Shown here piece after piece: positions 27,181 to 35,852 of a stretch of 64,000 bases of DNA. Position numbers and translations under genes: made by a program. The notes under the pieces are model-generated. The model was not told the origin of the DNA, did no database searches, and worked only from the letters and a program-made list of their open reading frames with translations. Source of the stretch: Antrihabitans auranticaus (GTDB lineage: Bacteria; Actinomycetota; Actinomycetes; Mycobacteriales; Mycobacteriaceae); NCBI RefSeq assembly GCF_016481275.1, contig NZ_JAEMNW010000005.1, positions 1-64,000 on the forward strand, in the 5' to 3' direction. How positions within the stretch are numbered: the first letter of the stretch is position 1; each line of letters opens with the position of its first letter.

Positions 27181-27255
27181 ATGGGCAAGCGTGGCCGTAA
27201 GAAGCGTGACCGCAAGAAGAACAAAGCCAACCACGGCAAGCGTCCGAACAGCTGA
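27181..27255 (+). CDS. 50S ribosomal protein bL37
   Basis: This 24-residue protein, MGKRGRKKRDRKKNKANHG followed by KRPNS, is nearly identical in pattern to bL37, the tiny basic protein found in mycobacterial 50S structures near the peptidyl-transferase region. AAGGGAGAAG stands right before the ATG. Its size makes it easy to miss. It is followed by a strong terminator shared with the convergent sigH-rshA transcript. Confidence 0.88.
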   Translation: MGKRGRKKRDRKKNKANHGKRPNS

Positions 27256-27266
27256 CGCAAAAATGA

Positions 27267-27293
27267 GGGCCGGAAAGCGCTGCTTTCCGGCCC
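27267..27293. terminator. Bidirectional terminator between bL37 and rshA
   Basis: A perfect 12-bp stem GGGCCGGAAAGC / GCTTTCCGGCCC with a 3-nt loop. It is followed on the minus strand by TCATTTTTG and on the plus strand by TTCGTTG. It serves the convergent bL37 and sigH-rshA transcripts. Confidence 0.85.
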
Positions 27294-27308
27294 TTCGTTG
27301 ATTTCGCG

Positions 27309-27593
27309 TCAGCTCTCGACGTCCGTTTGCTGGATCACGACGGTCCGCCGGATCTCGATCGACAGCCGCTGCCGCAAGCTCTCCGGTGCTCGTTCGCCGC
27401 CGCATTTACGGCTGAGCAGGCTCTTGATCTGCTCTTCGATCCCGTACGCCTCCAGGCAGGAACCGCACGTGTCGAGGTGATACTGCAACCGCTCCCGGCT
27501 GGCCTGATCGCATTCGTTGTCGAGCATCAGCCAGACGTCGGCGATGACGGCCGAGCAGTCGAGTCGGTAGTCGTCGAATTCCTCGTCGCTCAC
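27309..27593 (-). CDS. rshA: Zinc-binding anti-sigma factor RshA
   Basis: The 94-residue protein has the ZAS motif HLDTCGSC: H39, C43 and C46 (HxxxCxxC). RshA holds SigH inactive and releases it on disulfide stress. It overlaps the end of sigH by 4 bp (ATGA), implying coupled translation. Length and order match Rv3221A. Confidence 0.92.
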   Translation of the reverse strand: MSDEEFDDYRLDCSAVIADVWLMLDNECDQASRERLQYHLDTCGSCLEAYGIEEQIKSLLSRKCGGERAPESLRQRLSIEIRRTVVIQQTDVES

Positions 27594-28264
27594 GACGAAA
27601 CCTCCTGCTCCGCGGCGATCGCCTCGTCGACCGCGCCGTTGCGATTGAATCCACGTTCCTTCGCGACCTCAGCGAGCAGGCCGCGCAACTGCTTGCGTCC
27701 GCGGTGCAGACGCGACATGACGGTGCCGATGGGCGTACCCATGATCTCCGCGATCTCCTTGTACGGGAATCCTTCGACATCCGCGTAGTAAACGGCCATG
27801 CGGAACTCCTCTGGCAGCTCCTGCAAGGCCTTCTTGATGTCGTCGTCCGGAAGAGCGTCGAGCGCCTCGACCTCTGCCGAACGCAGACCGGTCGACGTGT
27901 GCTCCGCGGTCGCGGCGAGCTGCCAGTCGGTGATCTCGTCCGTCGGATACTGCGCTGGTTGGCGCTGTTTCTTCCGGTAGGAGTTGATATAGGTATTGGT
28001 CAGGATCCGGTACATCCAGGCACGCAGATTCGTCCCCTGCCGGAAGGACCGGAACGCCGAGTACGCCTTGACGTAGGTCTCCTGAACGAGGTCCTCCGCA
28101 TCGGCCGGATTGCGGGTCATCCGCAGGGCCGCGCCGTAGAGCTGATCGAGCAGCGGCAACGCCTCGCGCTCGAACGCCTCCGTCAATTCCGCGTCGGAAA
28201 GTCCAGCGGCCGGAGCTGGTTCGCTGGGTGTCTCTGTGTTTGCCGGGCTTTCGTCGCCGCGCAC
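27590..28264 (-). CDS. sigH: RNA polymerase sigma factor SigH
   Basis: An ECF12-type sigma factor of 224 residues. Region 2 contains [57 protein letters not shown], and region 4 [42 protein letters not shown]. It directs the oxidative and heat stress response (thioredoxin and related genes). I set the start at GTG because GAAGGGA is 5 nt upstream; a longer upstream frame lacks a ribosome site. A SigH-type promoter upstream suggests autoregulation. Confidence 0.94.
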   Translation of the reverse strand: MRGDESPANTETPSEPAPAAGLSDAELTEAFEREALPLLDQLYGAALRMTRNPADAEDLVQETYVKAYSAFRSFRQGTNLRAWMYRILTNTYINSYRKKQRQPAQYPTDEITDWQLAATAEHTSTGLRSAEVEALDALPDDDIKKALQELPEEFRMAVYYADVEGFPYKEIAEIMGTPIGTVMSRLHRGRKQLRGLLAEVAKERGFNRNGAVDEAIAAEQEVSS

Positions 28265-28381
28265 GCGTGTCCCTTCGATTGCCGTGAGCAACAAATCTAC
28301 CTCTCGCTCGATCGGCCGCTCAGCGCAGAGCACAGGCACGAGCAACTCCCTTCGGTCCGGCGTGACTACTGTGCCCGTTCC

Positions 28382-28408
28382 AACACCTGCTGGTGATCAA
28401 GTGTTCCC
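28382..28408 (-). promoter_or_regulatory. SigH-type autoregulatory promoter
   Basis: On the minus strand GGGAAC and GTT are separated by 18 nt, matching the SigH consensus GGAAC(T)-N17/18-GTT. It lies about 120 bp upstream of the sigH GTG, as expected for the known sigH autoregulation in mycobacteria. Confidence 0.65.
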
Positions 28409-28431
28409 GTACCCGTCTCTACTGTTTCCAC

Positions 28432-28923
28432 ATGGCAGCGACCGCAACGCCGGCGACGAAGCTGCTCGTCGCGCAGCAGGTGCAGCACCGGGTCCACGAG
28501 TACGCGCACGATCCGCGACAGTCGTCGTTCGGCACCGAAGCTGTCGATGCGCTGGGAGTGCCCGCCGAGCAGGTCTTCAAGACGCTGGTCGTCGAGCTGT
28601 CGGGTGGGAAGCTCGCAGTCGCAATACTTCCGGTGCCCGCGAAACTGTCGCTCAAGTCGGTCGCCGGCGCGTTCGCAGTCGCCAAGGCCGTCATGGCCGA
28701 TCCGACGAAAGCGCAGCGGACCACGGGTTACGTACTCGGTGGCATCTCGCCGCTCGGGCAACGCAGGCTGCTACCGACGGTGCTCGATTCCTCGGCGCTG
28801 ACCTGGGAGCGGATGTTCTGCAGCGCTGGCAGGCGCCGTCTCGAAATCGAACTGACGCCGCAAGATTTGGCTGCTCTGACCAAGGCCGTGATCGCCGACG
28901 TGTGCGCGGGTCAACACTCCTAA
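28432..28923 (+). CDS. ybaK: Cys-tRNA(Pro)/Cys-tRNA(Cys) deacylase, YbaK family
   Basis: A 163-residue YbaK/EbsC protein: FGTEAVDALGVPAEQVFKTLVVELSGGKLAVAILPVPAKLSLKSVAGAF with the catalytic FKTLV lysine and YVLGGISPLGQRRLLPTVLD. It hydrolyses mischarged Cys-tRNA(Pro) in trans. It is divergent from sigH, and its promoter region holds the sigH promoter on the other strand. Confidence 0.92.
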   Translation: MAATATPATKLLVAQQVQHRVHEYAHDPRQSSFGTEAVDALGVPAEQVFKTLVVELSGGKLAVAILPVPAKLSLKSVAGAFAVAKAVMADPTKAQRTTGYVLGGISPLGQRRLLPTVLDSSALTWERMFCSAGRRRLEIELTPQDLAALTKAVIADVCAGQHS

Positions 28924-28932
28924 GCTGGAGAT

Positions 28933-29079
28933 GTGGCCGACGATGCTTTCTCCGCCCTCGTGCTGACCTACGGGTTCGATGCCTCGTATCTGTCGGTCGC
29001 ATACGTGGTGTCGCGGCTCGTCTACCTCGTCGTCATCGTCGGCCTGCTGATCGCGATGTACCGCTTCCTGCACCGCTGA
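28933..29079 (+). CDS. Putative 48-residue single-span membrane protein
   Basis: A GTG-started frame, VADDAFSALVLTYG..., contains one strong hydrophobic helix (LVYLVVIVGLLIAMY) near its C terminus and ends FLHR. It begins 10 bp after the ybaK stop. GGAG lies just 2 nt from the GTG, closer than ideal. Coding status is supported by the clean membrane-helix pattern and clean fit between genes, but not by homology known to me. Confidence 0.45.
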   Translation: MADDAFSALVLTYGFDASYLSVAYVVSRLVYLVVIVGLLIAMYRFLHR

Positions 29080-29112
29080 CGCAGCGATACGACCGTCGGG
29101 CGCAGCCCCGAC

Positions 29113-29346
29113 TCAGGCCCGTTCGAACCAGTCGAGAAGTTCGCGCGCAACATGCGCGAGCTTTGCCGGATCCGACGGGACCGCAACGTCGAGTTCCTCC
29201 TCGTACGACGCGAGCATGGCCACGATGTCGGCCACAGTCGCGCCGTCGACGAGTGCGCCGTACAGCGGACTCGCGAACCGGTCGTACTCGTCGGTCGACA
29301 CGGCCGGAAACCATGTCGGGTCTCGGTCGAGCGGATCCCAGCGCAT
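29113..29346 (-). CDS. Small acidic hypothetical protein downstream of SRAP gene
   Basis: A 77-residue frame, MRWDPLDRDPTWFPAVSTDEYD..., with an acidic helical C-terminal half (EEELDVAVPSDPAKLAHVARELLDWFERA). It follows the SRAP gene on the same strand after 47 bp. The composition suggests a real folded helical protein. I do not recognise the family. Confidence 0.6.
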   Translation of the reverse strand: MRWDPLDRDPTWFPAVSTDEYDRFASPLYGALVDGATVADIVAMLASYEEELDVAVPSDPAKLAHVARELLDWFERA

Positions 29347-29393
29347 GAGCAGGATGCCGACGATTTGAAACTCTGCGCTCGCGGACGCGGCGC

Positions 29394-30164
29394 TCACAGC
29401 AGGCTGATCTGCTCGGCGACCTCGTACTGCTCCACCAGCTCGGGACTGTTGTTCTTGACGCTGTTGACCTTCGGCGACACGGGCCGAATCTCGAGTGCGG
29501 CGGTGAGGTCGGCATTCGGCGATTCGAGCAAGCCGGCGACATCTGCGGTGTCCGGATCCAGCCAGCGATCCCAATGCTCGCGGGGCATGATCAGCGGCAT
29601 CCGGTCGTGGATGCGCTGCAGGTCGCCGACCGAGTCGGTCGTCAGAATTGTGCAGCTCAACAGCGGTGGCGCATTCCCGTCGCGCCAGACGGACCACAGA
29701 CCCGCCATGTAGATCCGCGAACCGTCCTGCGGCGTCATGAAATACGGCACCTTGACGGCCTTTCCGCCCGCGCCCGGTTCGGTCAGCCACTCGTACCAAC
29801 CGTCCATCGGCACAAGGCAGCGCTTGGTCTTCAACGCATCCCGGAACGCCGGCGTCGTCGCCGCACCGTCCGCACGCGCGTTGAACAGCGGCTTGCCTTT
29901 CGCGGGCACACCCGGCTCTGCGGGCTTGGTCCAGCGCGGGATCAAGCCCCAGCGCATCCGCCGAATTCGGCGCTTCGCCTCCTCGTCGGGATGCTCGCGA
30001 TCGTGGCGCTGCACGACGGTGAGCACCTTCGTGGTCGGCGCAACGTTGAAGTTCGGGCCTGCCTCTTCGGGCAAGAGCTCCTCGTTCGGGTCCGTCTCGT
30101 CGATGGCATCGAGTTCCACCGCGAGCAATCCCGGATCGACCGTCGTCGCATATCTCCCGCACAT
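29394..30164 (-). CDS. SOS-response-associated peptidase (SRAP/HMCES/YedK family)
   Basis: MCGRYATT gives the catalytic Cys2 exposed after Met removal. [35 protein letters not shown] and HDRMPLIM are the other conserved motifs with the Asn, Glu and His of the active site. SRAP proteins form a covalent thiazolidine link to abasic sites in single-stranded DNA and shield them. 256 residues is normal. Equals Rv3226c in place, next to aroA. Confidence 0.93.
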   Translation of the reverse strand: MCGRYATTVDPGLLAVELDAIDETDPNEELLPEEAGPNFNVAPTTKVLTVVQRHDREHPDEEAKRRIRRMRWGLIPRWTKPAEPGVPAKGKPLFNARADGAATTPAFRDALKTKRCLVPMDGWYEWLTEPGAGGKAVKVPYFMTPQDGSRIYMAGLWSVWRDGNAPPLLSCTILTTDSVGDLQRIHDRMPLIMPREHWDRWLDPDTADVAGLLESPNADLTAALEIRPVSPKVNSVKNNSPELVEQYEVAEQISLL

Positions 30165-30225
30165 ATCTCCATGCTGCCAGCCCCCACCGACACCGCACGG
30201 GCCGGCTTTGCGCGAAGATGTAGCC

Positions 30226-31497
30226 GTGAGTTATTGGAGCGCGCCCCGTGCGGCTGGCCCTGTCCGTGCTTCGGTGACGCTGCCCGGCTCCAAGTCGATA
30301 ACCAATCGCGCCTTCGTGCTTGCCGCACTCGCCGCCGGCCCGTCGACCATCACCGGCGCACTGCGCAGTCGCGACACCAACCTGATGATCGAGGCGCTGC
30401 GCACCCTCGGCGCGGGAATCGAAGGCGACGGCCCCACCCTCCGGGTCACGCCGGCGCCGTTGGTCGGCGGTGCCGTCGATTGCGGACTTGCCGGAACTGT
30501 CATGCGCTTCTTGCCGCCGGTAGCCGCACTGGCGACCGGTGCGGTCGAGTTCGACGGTGACGCGCAGGCCCGGGTGCGTCCGCTCGGCACGATCCTCGAC
30601 GGCCTACGCGCACTCGGCGCCGACATCGACGGCAACGGCTTGCCCTTCACGGTGCGCGGCAGCGGCTCGTTGCGCGGCGGAGACGTCACGATCGATGCCT
30701 CCGGCTCCTCGCAGTTCGTTTCGGGTCTGTTGCTGTCGGCCGCGCGGTTCGACGAGGGCGTGACCGTCCACCACAGCGGGAAGTCGGTGCCGTCCATGCC
30801 GCACATCGAGATGACGCTCGAGATGTTGCGCACCGCGGGCGTCGGTGTCGAAGCGCCTTCCGACAACGGCCTCGCCGACACCTGGCGTGTGCTGCCCGGT
30901 CCGATCGCCGCCGTCGACTGGGACATCGAACCCGACCTCTCGAACGCGACCGCATTTCTTGCCGCCGCGGCGGTGACGGAAGGCGAAGTCTCCGTGCCGC
31001 ATTGGCCCGCGTCGACCACGCAACCCGGCGATGCGATCCGCGAGATCCTGCGGGACATGGGCGTGGAAGTCGCACTCGCCGAATCGGTCCTGACAGTTCG
31101 CGGACCGAAACGCTTGCAGGGCATAGACATCGACCTGCACGACGTCGGCGAACTCACCCCGACCGTGGCTGCGCTGGCCGCCCTCGCCGAGTCACCGTCG
31201 TGGCTGCGCGGCATCGCACACCTGCGTGGTCATGAAACAGACCGTCTCGCAGCACTTTCCAACGAGATCAACGCGCTCGGTGGCCGGGTCGTCGAAACCG
31301 ACGACGGCCTGGAGATCACGCCGGCGGCGCTGCGCGGTGGTCGCTGGCATTCCTATGCCGACCACCGAATGGCAACGGCCGGTGCGATTCTCGGACTGCG
31401 TATCGACGGTATCGACATCGAAGACATCGGCACGACGGCCAAGACACTACCCAATTTCGTCGACATGTGGGAGCGCATGCTTACCGGTGACTCCTAG
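30226..31497 (+). CDS. aroA: 3-phosphoshikimate 1-carboxyvinyltransferase (EPSP synthase)
   Basis: The 423-residue protein contains [16 protein letters not shown] (substrate lysine), [19 protein letters not shown], and the C-terminal [20 protein letters not shown] and [13 protein letters not shown]. It joins PEP and shikimate-3-phosphate in the chorismate pathway. The GTG start gives VSYWSAP. It overlaps rsgA by 11 bp. SRAP is divergent. Confidence 0.96.
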   Translation: MSYWSAPRAAGPVRASVTLPGSKSITNRAFVLAALAAGPSTITGALRSRDTNLMIEALRTLGAGIEGDGPTLRVTPAPLVGGAVDCGLAGTVMRFLPPVAALATGAVEFDGDAQARVRPLGTILDGLRALGADIDGNGLPFTVRGSGSLRGGDVTIDASGSSQFVSGLLLSAARFDEGVTVHHSGKSVPSMPHIEMTLEMLRTAGVGVEAPSDNGLADTWRVLPGPIAAVDWDIEPDLSNATAFLAAAAVTEGEVSVPHWPASTTQPGDAIREILRDMGVEVALAESVLTVRGPKRLQGIDIDLHDVGELTPTVAALAALAESPSWLRGIAHLRGHETDRLAALSNEINALGGRVVETDDGLEITPAALRGGRWHSYADHRMATAGAILGLRIDGIDIEDIGTTAKTLPNFVDMWERMLTGDS

Positions 31498-32482
31498 ACG
31501 CCGCGAGTACGACGAATCCGATGTCCGGGTCCGACCGGGCAGGGCTTCGCGACCCCGAACCAAAACCCGTCCGACCCATGACGATGCCGAATCCGCGATG
31601 GTCGTCGCCGTCGACCGCGGGCGTTGGGGCTGCGTGCTCGGCGGGGACCCCGAGCGTCCTGTCGTCACGATGCGCGCCAGGGAACTCGGCCGCACACCGA
31701 TCGTGGTCGGCGACAACGTCGGAATCGTCGGTGACACGTCGGGTAAGCCGGACACGCTGGCACGCATCGTGCGTGTGGAAGAGCGGACGACCGTCCTGCG
31801 CAGAACCGCCGACGACACGGACCCGTTCGAACGAATCGTCGTCGCCAACGCCTCGCAATTACTCATCGTGGTTGCCCTCGCCGATCCCCCGCCGCGCTCC
31901 GGATTCGTCGAACGCGCGCTGATCGCCGCGTACGCCGGTGGGCTGGAACCGATTCTGTGTCTGACGAAAAGCGATCTGAACACCGAAACGGCATTCGCGA
32001 GTTCGTTCGCCGACCTCGATCTGCGAGTCGTGCTCGGCGGCAGTTCCGAACCCGTCGAGGAGATCGAGGAACTCCTCGCCACCGAGGTCACTGCGCTCAT
32101 AGGGCATTCGGGCGTCGGCAAATCGACATTGGTAAACCGGTTGGTGCCGGACGCGTTTCGTGCGGTCGGTGTTGTTTCGGGGGTCGGCAAAGGCCGGCAC
32201 ACCTCGACCCAGTCAGTTGCGCTGCCGCTACCCAGCGGCGGGTGGGTCGTGGACACTCCCGGTATCAGATCCTTTGGCCTGGCCCATATTTCGCCACCCG
32301 ACGTTATCGCGGCATTCGCCGACCTCGCGGCCGCCGCCGAAGACTGCCCGCGCGGTTGTACCCATCTCGGACCACCGGCCGACCCGGAATGCGTGCTAGA
32401 CGACCTTGAAGGAAAGTCCGCGCGGCGGGTGGGTGCGGTCAGGCTGTTGCTCGAAGCCGTGCGCTCCAACGAAACCTGGTGA
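31487..32482 (+). CDS. rsgA: Ribosome small-subunit GTPase RsgA
   Basis: Circularly permuted GTPase order: G4 LTKSDL, then G1 GHSGVGKST, then G3 DTPG, preceded by an OB fold and followed by a zinc motif ([16 protein letters not shown]). It acts late in 30S maturation. Start GTG lies inside the aroA 3' end, giving 331 residues, close to Rv3228. Confidence 0.93.
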   Translation: MTPRRREYDESDVRVRPGRASRPRTKTRPTHDDAESAMVVAVDRGRWGCVLGGDPERPVVTMRARELGRTPIVVGDNVGIVGDTSGKPDTLARIVRVEERTTVLRRTADDTDPFERIVVANASQLLIVVALADPPPRSGFVERALIAAYAGGLEPILCLTKSDLNTETAFASSFADLDLRVVLGGSSEPVEEIEELLATEVTALIGHSGVGKSTLVNRLVPDAFRAVGVVSGVGKGRHTSTQSVALPLPSGGWVVDTPGIRSFGLAHISPPDVIAAFADLAAAAEDCPRGCTHLGPPADPECVLDDLEGKSARRVGAVRLLLEAVRSNETW

Positions 32483-32497
32483 TCAGGCCGTCGGGTG

Positions 32498-34450
32498 TCA
32501 GCTCCCGGGTTTGGACCAGACGAGCGAGTCCCGCAGTTGTAGCACCTCGGCGGTGAGAAATTCCGGAACGGCTCCACCCGCCTGCGGCGCGGACTTCGTG
32601 ACCGCGGCACGGGCAAGATCGGCCAGCACCGCGTCGAGTTCGTCCGCTTGCGCGGAATCCAGCGGCGGCGGCGCGCCCGAGCTCTCGACCGACCAGCAGG
32701 CGACGAGCATGCGGTACGCCAGCCGTTCGGTCGCGACGACGACCGGCCACAACTGTTCTGCTGTTCGGCGCTGATTCGATGCCCCGGCGATGCTCGCGTC
32801 GACGATCGGAAGCAAGGACACGGCGCGCGAGTGCAGGTCGCGCCGCGCGGTCCGCGCGTCAGGGGCTGTCACGTCGCCGCGCGCGAGACGGTGCCCAACC
32901 GCTCCGACCGACTCGAGTGTCAGGGCGAGCGCATCGGGAAGGCGGCGCGTGTCCATCAACCTGGCGGTGACAGCGAACACGGCCAAGGCTGTGGCGCATC
33001 CGATCGCAGTGTCGAGTGCGCGCGCGAGCAGCACGTCCGAGACATCGAATCCACGCTGGCCCGCGTACGCCATGGTCAGCGCGATAGCCGTCACAAAGAC
33101 AACGGAGAGGGTGTAATTGCGGATCGTCAGCAGGCGCAGCAGGAACTTGAGGACAGCAACGATCAGCGCAAGCCACAGACCCTGCGGATAGCTGAGCAGT
33201 ATCGCACCGGCAACCAGCAGGCCTGCCAACGTGCCGACGACTCGCTGGAGACTTTTCTGGATGGTCTGCAGCCAATTCAGATCGCCGTGCAGTATCAGCG
33301 TCGCGGCTGCAATCGCCCAGTATACGTGGTCCACACCCAGCGTTGCGGCGATCGTTCCAGCAATCAGCGACGCGACACCGACGCGCGCGCTGTGCGCAAG
33401 CACCCGGGAGCCGGGCTTGCACGCCGCGCGCAGCGCCGCCCAGGTGCGCGGCCTGCCGACCGGCGTGGACTCCCACTCGGAAACAGGTGCCGGATAGGCG
33501 GATGGGGTGTGCGCGAAACCAGCCAGTTCACGAGCCCGATCTGCGACTCCGGCCGACGGTGTTGCACCGCCCGCCGCGAGGCCCATGGTGTCGGCGAATA
33601 TCAGATGAAGCTCTCGATTGATCGCCCGGAGGCGACTTACCGTCGCATCCGGCTTCGCTCTCGCCGGCTGCTGGGTCCGCAGTACCGACCACGCGCCGTA
33701 GAGCGCTTGCGCGGCCCGATGCTGCGCGGTCTCCTCGCTCGCACTGCCGACCGATGCCACGAACGCGGCGACCGCTTCACCAGCGTCGGCCACCGCGTTC
33801 TTCTCCGGGCCGCGCGGTGCGAAGAGTGCTCCCGACATCTGCAGCGACCACGCGGCGGCGCCGCCGGCAAGCGCGAGCAAGCCCACCCGAATCGGGCTCA
33901 CATGCGCATCCGCGAGACCCGTGCCCGATGCGCAGACCAGCACGATCAGGTAGACGCCGGGCGCTTCCACAGTCAGTGCGGTACAGAGAAACGTGCCGAT
34001 GGCTGCAATTGCCGATACCACCACAACAGTCGTCCACAGTGTGGGCGACGCCCATATGCCGAGGGCCACGACTGCGGCGATGGCAAAGGCTATACACGCA
34101 AGGTGGACCGCGCGGTTGCGGTATGGGCGGCCCTCGCCGTACGACGCCGTGAAAACGCCCAGGGTCGCGAACAGGCCTGCCTGCATATCGCCGACGAGCC
34201 AACCGACGACGATGATGGTGCCCGTAAGCAGAGCGACACGCAACGCGTTCGGCCAGCGCCGCTTCGCCTTGCGCGACGAGAACGCAGCCCGAATCGGATT
34301 CGGGGTGCGGGCGGGAACCGGTGGAATCGGCCGTCTCGCCAGCACGGAGTCGGAGGGCGATCCCTCTGCCAGGGGTCCATCTGCCAGGGGTCCATCTGCC
34401 AGGGGTCCATCTGCCACGTATCCGTCTCCCACGCCGGCCACCGAAGACAC
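32498..34450 (-). CDS. FUSC-family membrane protein
   Basis: The 650-residue protein has two membrane bundles (about residues 70-215 and 365-505), each with six closely packed helices, separated and followed by soluble helical regions, the layout of FUSC/aromatic-acid exporter proteins. The second bundle contains LGVDHVYWAIAAATLILHGDLNWLQTIQKSLQRVVGTLAG, the family signature. The N terminus carries tandem ADGPL repeats encoded by a 15-bp minisatellite. The GTG start is uncertain because of this low-complexity tail. This gene is an insertion relative to the mycobacterial order. Confidence 0.82.
   Translation of the reverse strand: MSSVAGVGDGYVADGPLADGPLADGPLAEGSPSDSVLARRPIPPVPARTPNPIRAAFSSRKAKRRWPNALRVALLTGTIIVVGWLVGDMQAGLFATLGVFTASYGEGRPYRNRAVHLACIAFAIAAVVALGIWASPTLWTTVVVVSAIAAIGTFLCTALTVEAPGVYLIVLVCASGTGLADAHVSPIRVGLLALAGGAAAWSLQMSGALFAPRGPEKNAVADAGEAVAAFVASVGSASEETAQHRAAQALYGAWSVLRTQQPARAKPDATVSRLRAINRELHLIFADTMGLAAGGATPSAGVADRARELAGFAHTPSAYPAPVSEWESTPVGRPRTWAALRAACKPGSRVLAHSARVGVASLIAGTIAATLGVDHVYWAIAAATLILHGDLNWLQTIQKSLQRVVGTLAGLLVAGAILLSYPQGLWLALIVAVLKFLLRLLTIRNYTLSVVFVTAIALTMAYAGQRGFDVSDVLLARALDTAIGCATALAVFAVTARLMDTRRLPDALALTLESVGAVGHRLARGDVTAPDARTARRDLHSRAVSLLPIVDASIAGASNQRRTAEQLWPVVVATERLAYRMLVACWSVESSGAPPPLDSAQADELDAVLADLARAAVTKSAPQAGGAVPEFLTAEVLQLRDSLVWSKPGS
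34358..34417 (-). repeat. 15-bp minisatellite in the FUSC gene start
   Basis: Four tandem 15-bp units; on the plus strand GGGTCCATCTGCCAG twice exactly, with diverged units at each end. On the coding strand they specify LADGP repeats in the first 30 residues. Copy number could change without breaking the frame. Confidence 0.85.
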
Positions 34451-34526
34451 TTGCGTTGCGCAACTCGAACGCTAGCGGTCAGCACGCCGGAAATCTGGCG
34501 GAACCAGGAATGTCGGAACAGCAAAA

Positions 34527-34554
34527 GCCGCGCACCCCAGCGGGAGTGCGCGGC
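34527..34554 (-). terminator. Terminator after the 405-residue desaturase gene
   Basis: Stem GCCGCGCAC / GTGCGCGGC with a 10-nt loop; on the minus strand TTTTGCT follows. It lies 20 bp after the desaturase stop codon. Confidence 0.75.
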
Positions 34555-34575
34555 CTCGAGCTATGCCGGTAGCGG

Positions 34576-35793
34576 CTAGAACGGCAGGGCGCGCTTACCG
34601 GCGCGCAGCGCGCTCAGCAGACCCTGTCGCTTACCGGTCACCGGATCGATCTTCGGTGTCGGGTCGGCGAACTTCCGTTCGGAAGCAGTTTCGGGCGCAT
34701 CGTCGGCCGTGCTGCGCAGGTACTTGTTGGGCAGTGCCAGCTTCAGGATCGTGCGCCACGACTTGAAGTACTGCACCGGCAGCGAACCCGTCGTGTACGG
34801 CAGGTCGTACTTCTCGGCAAGTTGCTTCACGCGCACCGAAATCTCACGCAGACGGTTGCTCGGCAGGTCCGGGAAGAGGTGATGCTCGATCTGGTAGCAG
34901 AGGTTTCCACTCATGAACTCGGTGATCGGACCGGCTTCGAAGTTCGCGCTACCGAGCATCTGGCGCAGGTACCACTCACCCTGCGTCTCGCCGTCGATGT
35001 CTTCCTTCGTGAACTTCTCCGCACCGTCGGGGAAGTGTCCGCAGAAGATCACAGCGTTGGTCCACACGTTGCGGATGACGTTCGCCGTGAAGTTCGCGGT
35101 CAGTGTCGTGACGAACGCGGGTCCGGTGAGCAGCGGGAAGATCAGGTAATCCTTCGCGACCTGCTTGCCGACCTTCTCGAGGACTTCCGCGCGCTTGCGC
35201 TCGAACTCGTCGCGGTCGACGCGACCCATCGCAACTTTGCCCAATTCGAGGTGCTGAATCGCGACGCCGTACTCGAAGAAGACCTGCAGCAGGAGGTTGT
35301 ACACGGGGTTGCCGAGATAGAACGGCTTCCAGCGCTGGTCGCGCGTGACCCGGAGCAGGCCGTAGCCGATGTCGTCGTCCATCCCGAGCACGTTCGTGTA
35401 CTTGTGATGGAGGTAGTTGTGCGTCTGCTTCCAGTGCTTGGACGGGTCCGGGTTGTCCCACTCCCACGTGGTCGAGTGGATCTCCGGATCGTTCATCCAA
35501 TCCCACTGGCCATGCATGACGTTGTGGCCGAGTTCCATGTTCTCGATGATCTTGGCCGCGCCGAGCATCCCGGTACCGAGCAGCCATGCGGGCGGGAACA
35601 GACTGGCGAACAGCACCGCTCGACCGCCGATTTCCAGGGTCCGGTGCAACCGGATCGCGTTGCGGATGTAGCGCGCATCGCGCTCGCCCCGGGACTCCTC
35701 GATGTCACGCCGAATAGCATCGAGCTCGATTCCTAGAGCTTCGACATCCGCCTCGGTGAGGTGGGCATATTCCTTGATGTGCGAGATCGCCAT
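34576..35793 (-). CDS. Fatty acyl-CoA desaturase (DesA3-like)
   Basis: A 405-residue membrane di-iron desaturase with the three histidine boxes: GHNVMHG, THNYLHHKYTN and QIEHHLFPDLPSNR. The mycobacterial homologue Rv3229c (DesA3) is a stearoyl-CoA delta-9 desaturase fed by the reductase Rv3230c. Its own promoter carries three 15-bp-phased operator-like repeats. The preceding gene on the same strand is a close paralogue with a long tail. Confidence 0.92.
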   Translation of the reverse strand: MAISHIKEYAHLTEADVEALGIELDAIRRDIEESRGERDARYIRNAIRLHRTLEIGGRAVLFASLFPPAWLLGTGMLGAAKIIENMELGHNVMHGQWDWMNDPEIHSTTWEWDNPDPSKHWKQTHNYLHHKYTNVLGMDDDIGYGLLRVTRDQRWKPFYLGNPVYNLLLQVFFEYGVAIQHLELGKVAMGRVDRDEFERKRAEVLEKVGKQVAKDYLIFPLLTGPAFVTTLTANFTANVIRNVWTNAVIFCGHFPDGAEKFTKEDIDGETQGEWYLRQMLGSANFEAGPITEFMSGNLCYQIEHHLFPDLPSNRLREISVRVKQLAEKYDLPYTTGSLPVQYFKSWRTILKLALPNKYLRSTADDAPETASERKFADPTPKIDPVTGKRQGLLSALRAGKRALPF

Positions 35794-35795
35794 GC

Positions 35796-35844
35796 ACCTA
35801 CTTTAGCGTAGGTTACGGTCCCGTAGGTTACGCCAGCGTAGGTG
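35796..35844 (-). promoter_or_regulatory. Three 15-bp-phased operator repeats at the desaturase promoter
   Basis: On the plus strand CGTAGGTTACG occurs at 35807 and 35822, and a partial CGTAGGT at 35837, all spaced by exactly 15 bp. ACCTAC at 35796 pairs with GTAGGT at 35808 to make an inverted repeat that runs up to the start codon. The minus-strand core GTAACCTACG recurs as GTAACTTACG before the reductase gene, suggesting a common regulator. Confidence 0.6.
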
Positions 35845-35852
35845 TGAGTGAA

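Noticed and set aside
28771-29073. A 100-codon minus-strand frame opposite the small membrane protein
   Set aside because: It overlaps the ybaK end in antisense, is low in order-promoting pattern and has no ribosome site.
34358-34417. 15-bp repeats considered as regulatory iterons or an origin
   Set aside because: They lie inside the FUSC coding frame and show only four units with no AT-rich region or initiator gene near.
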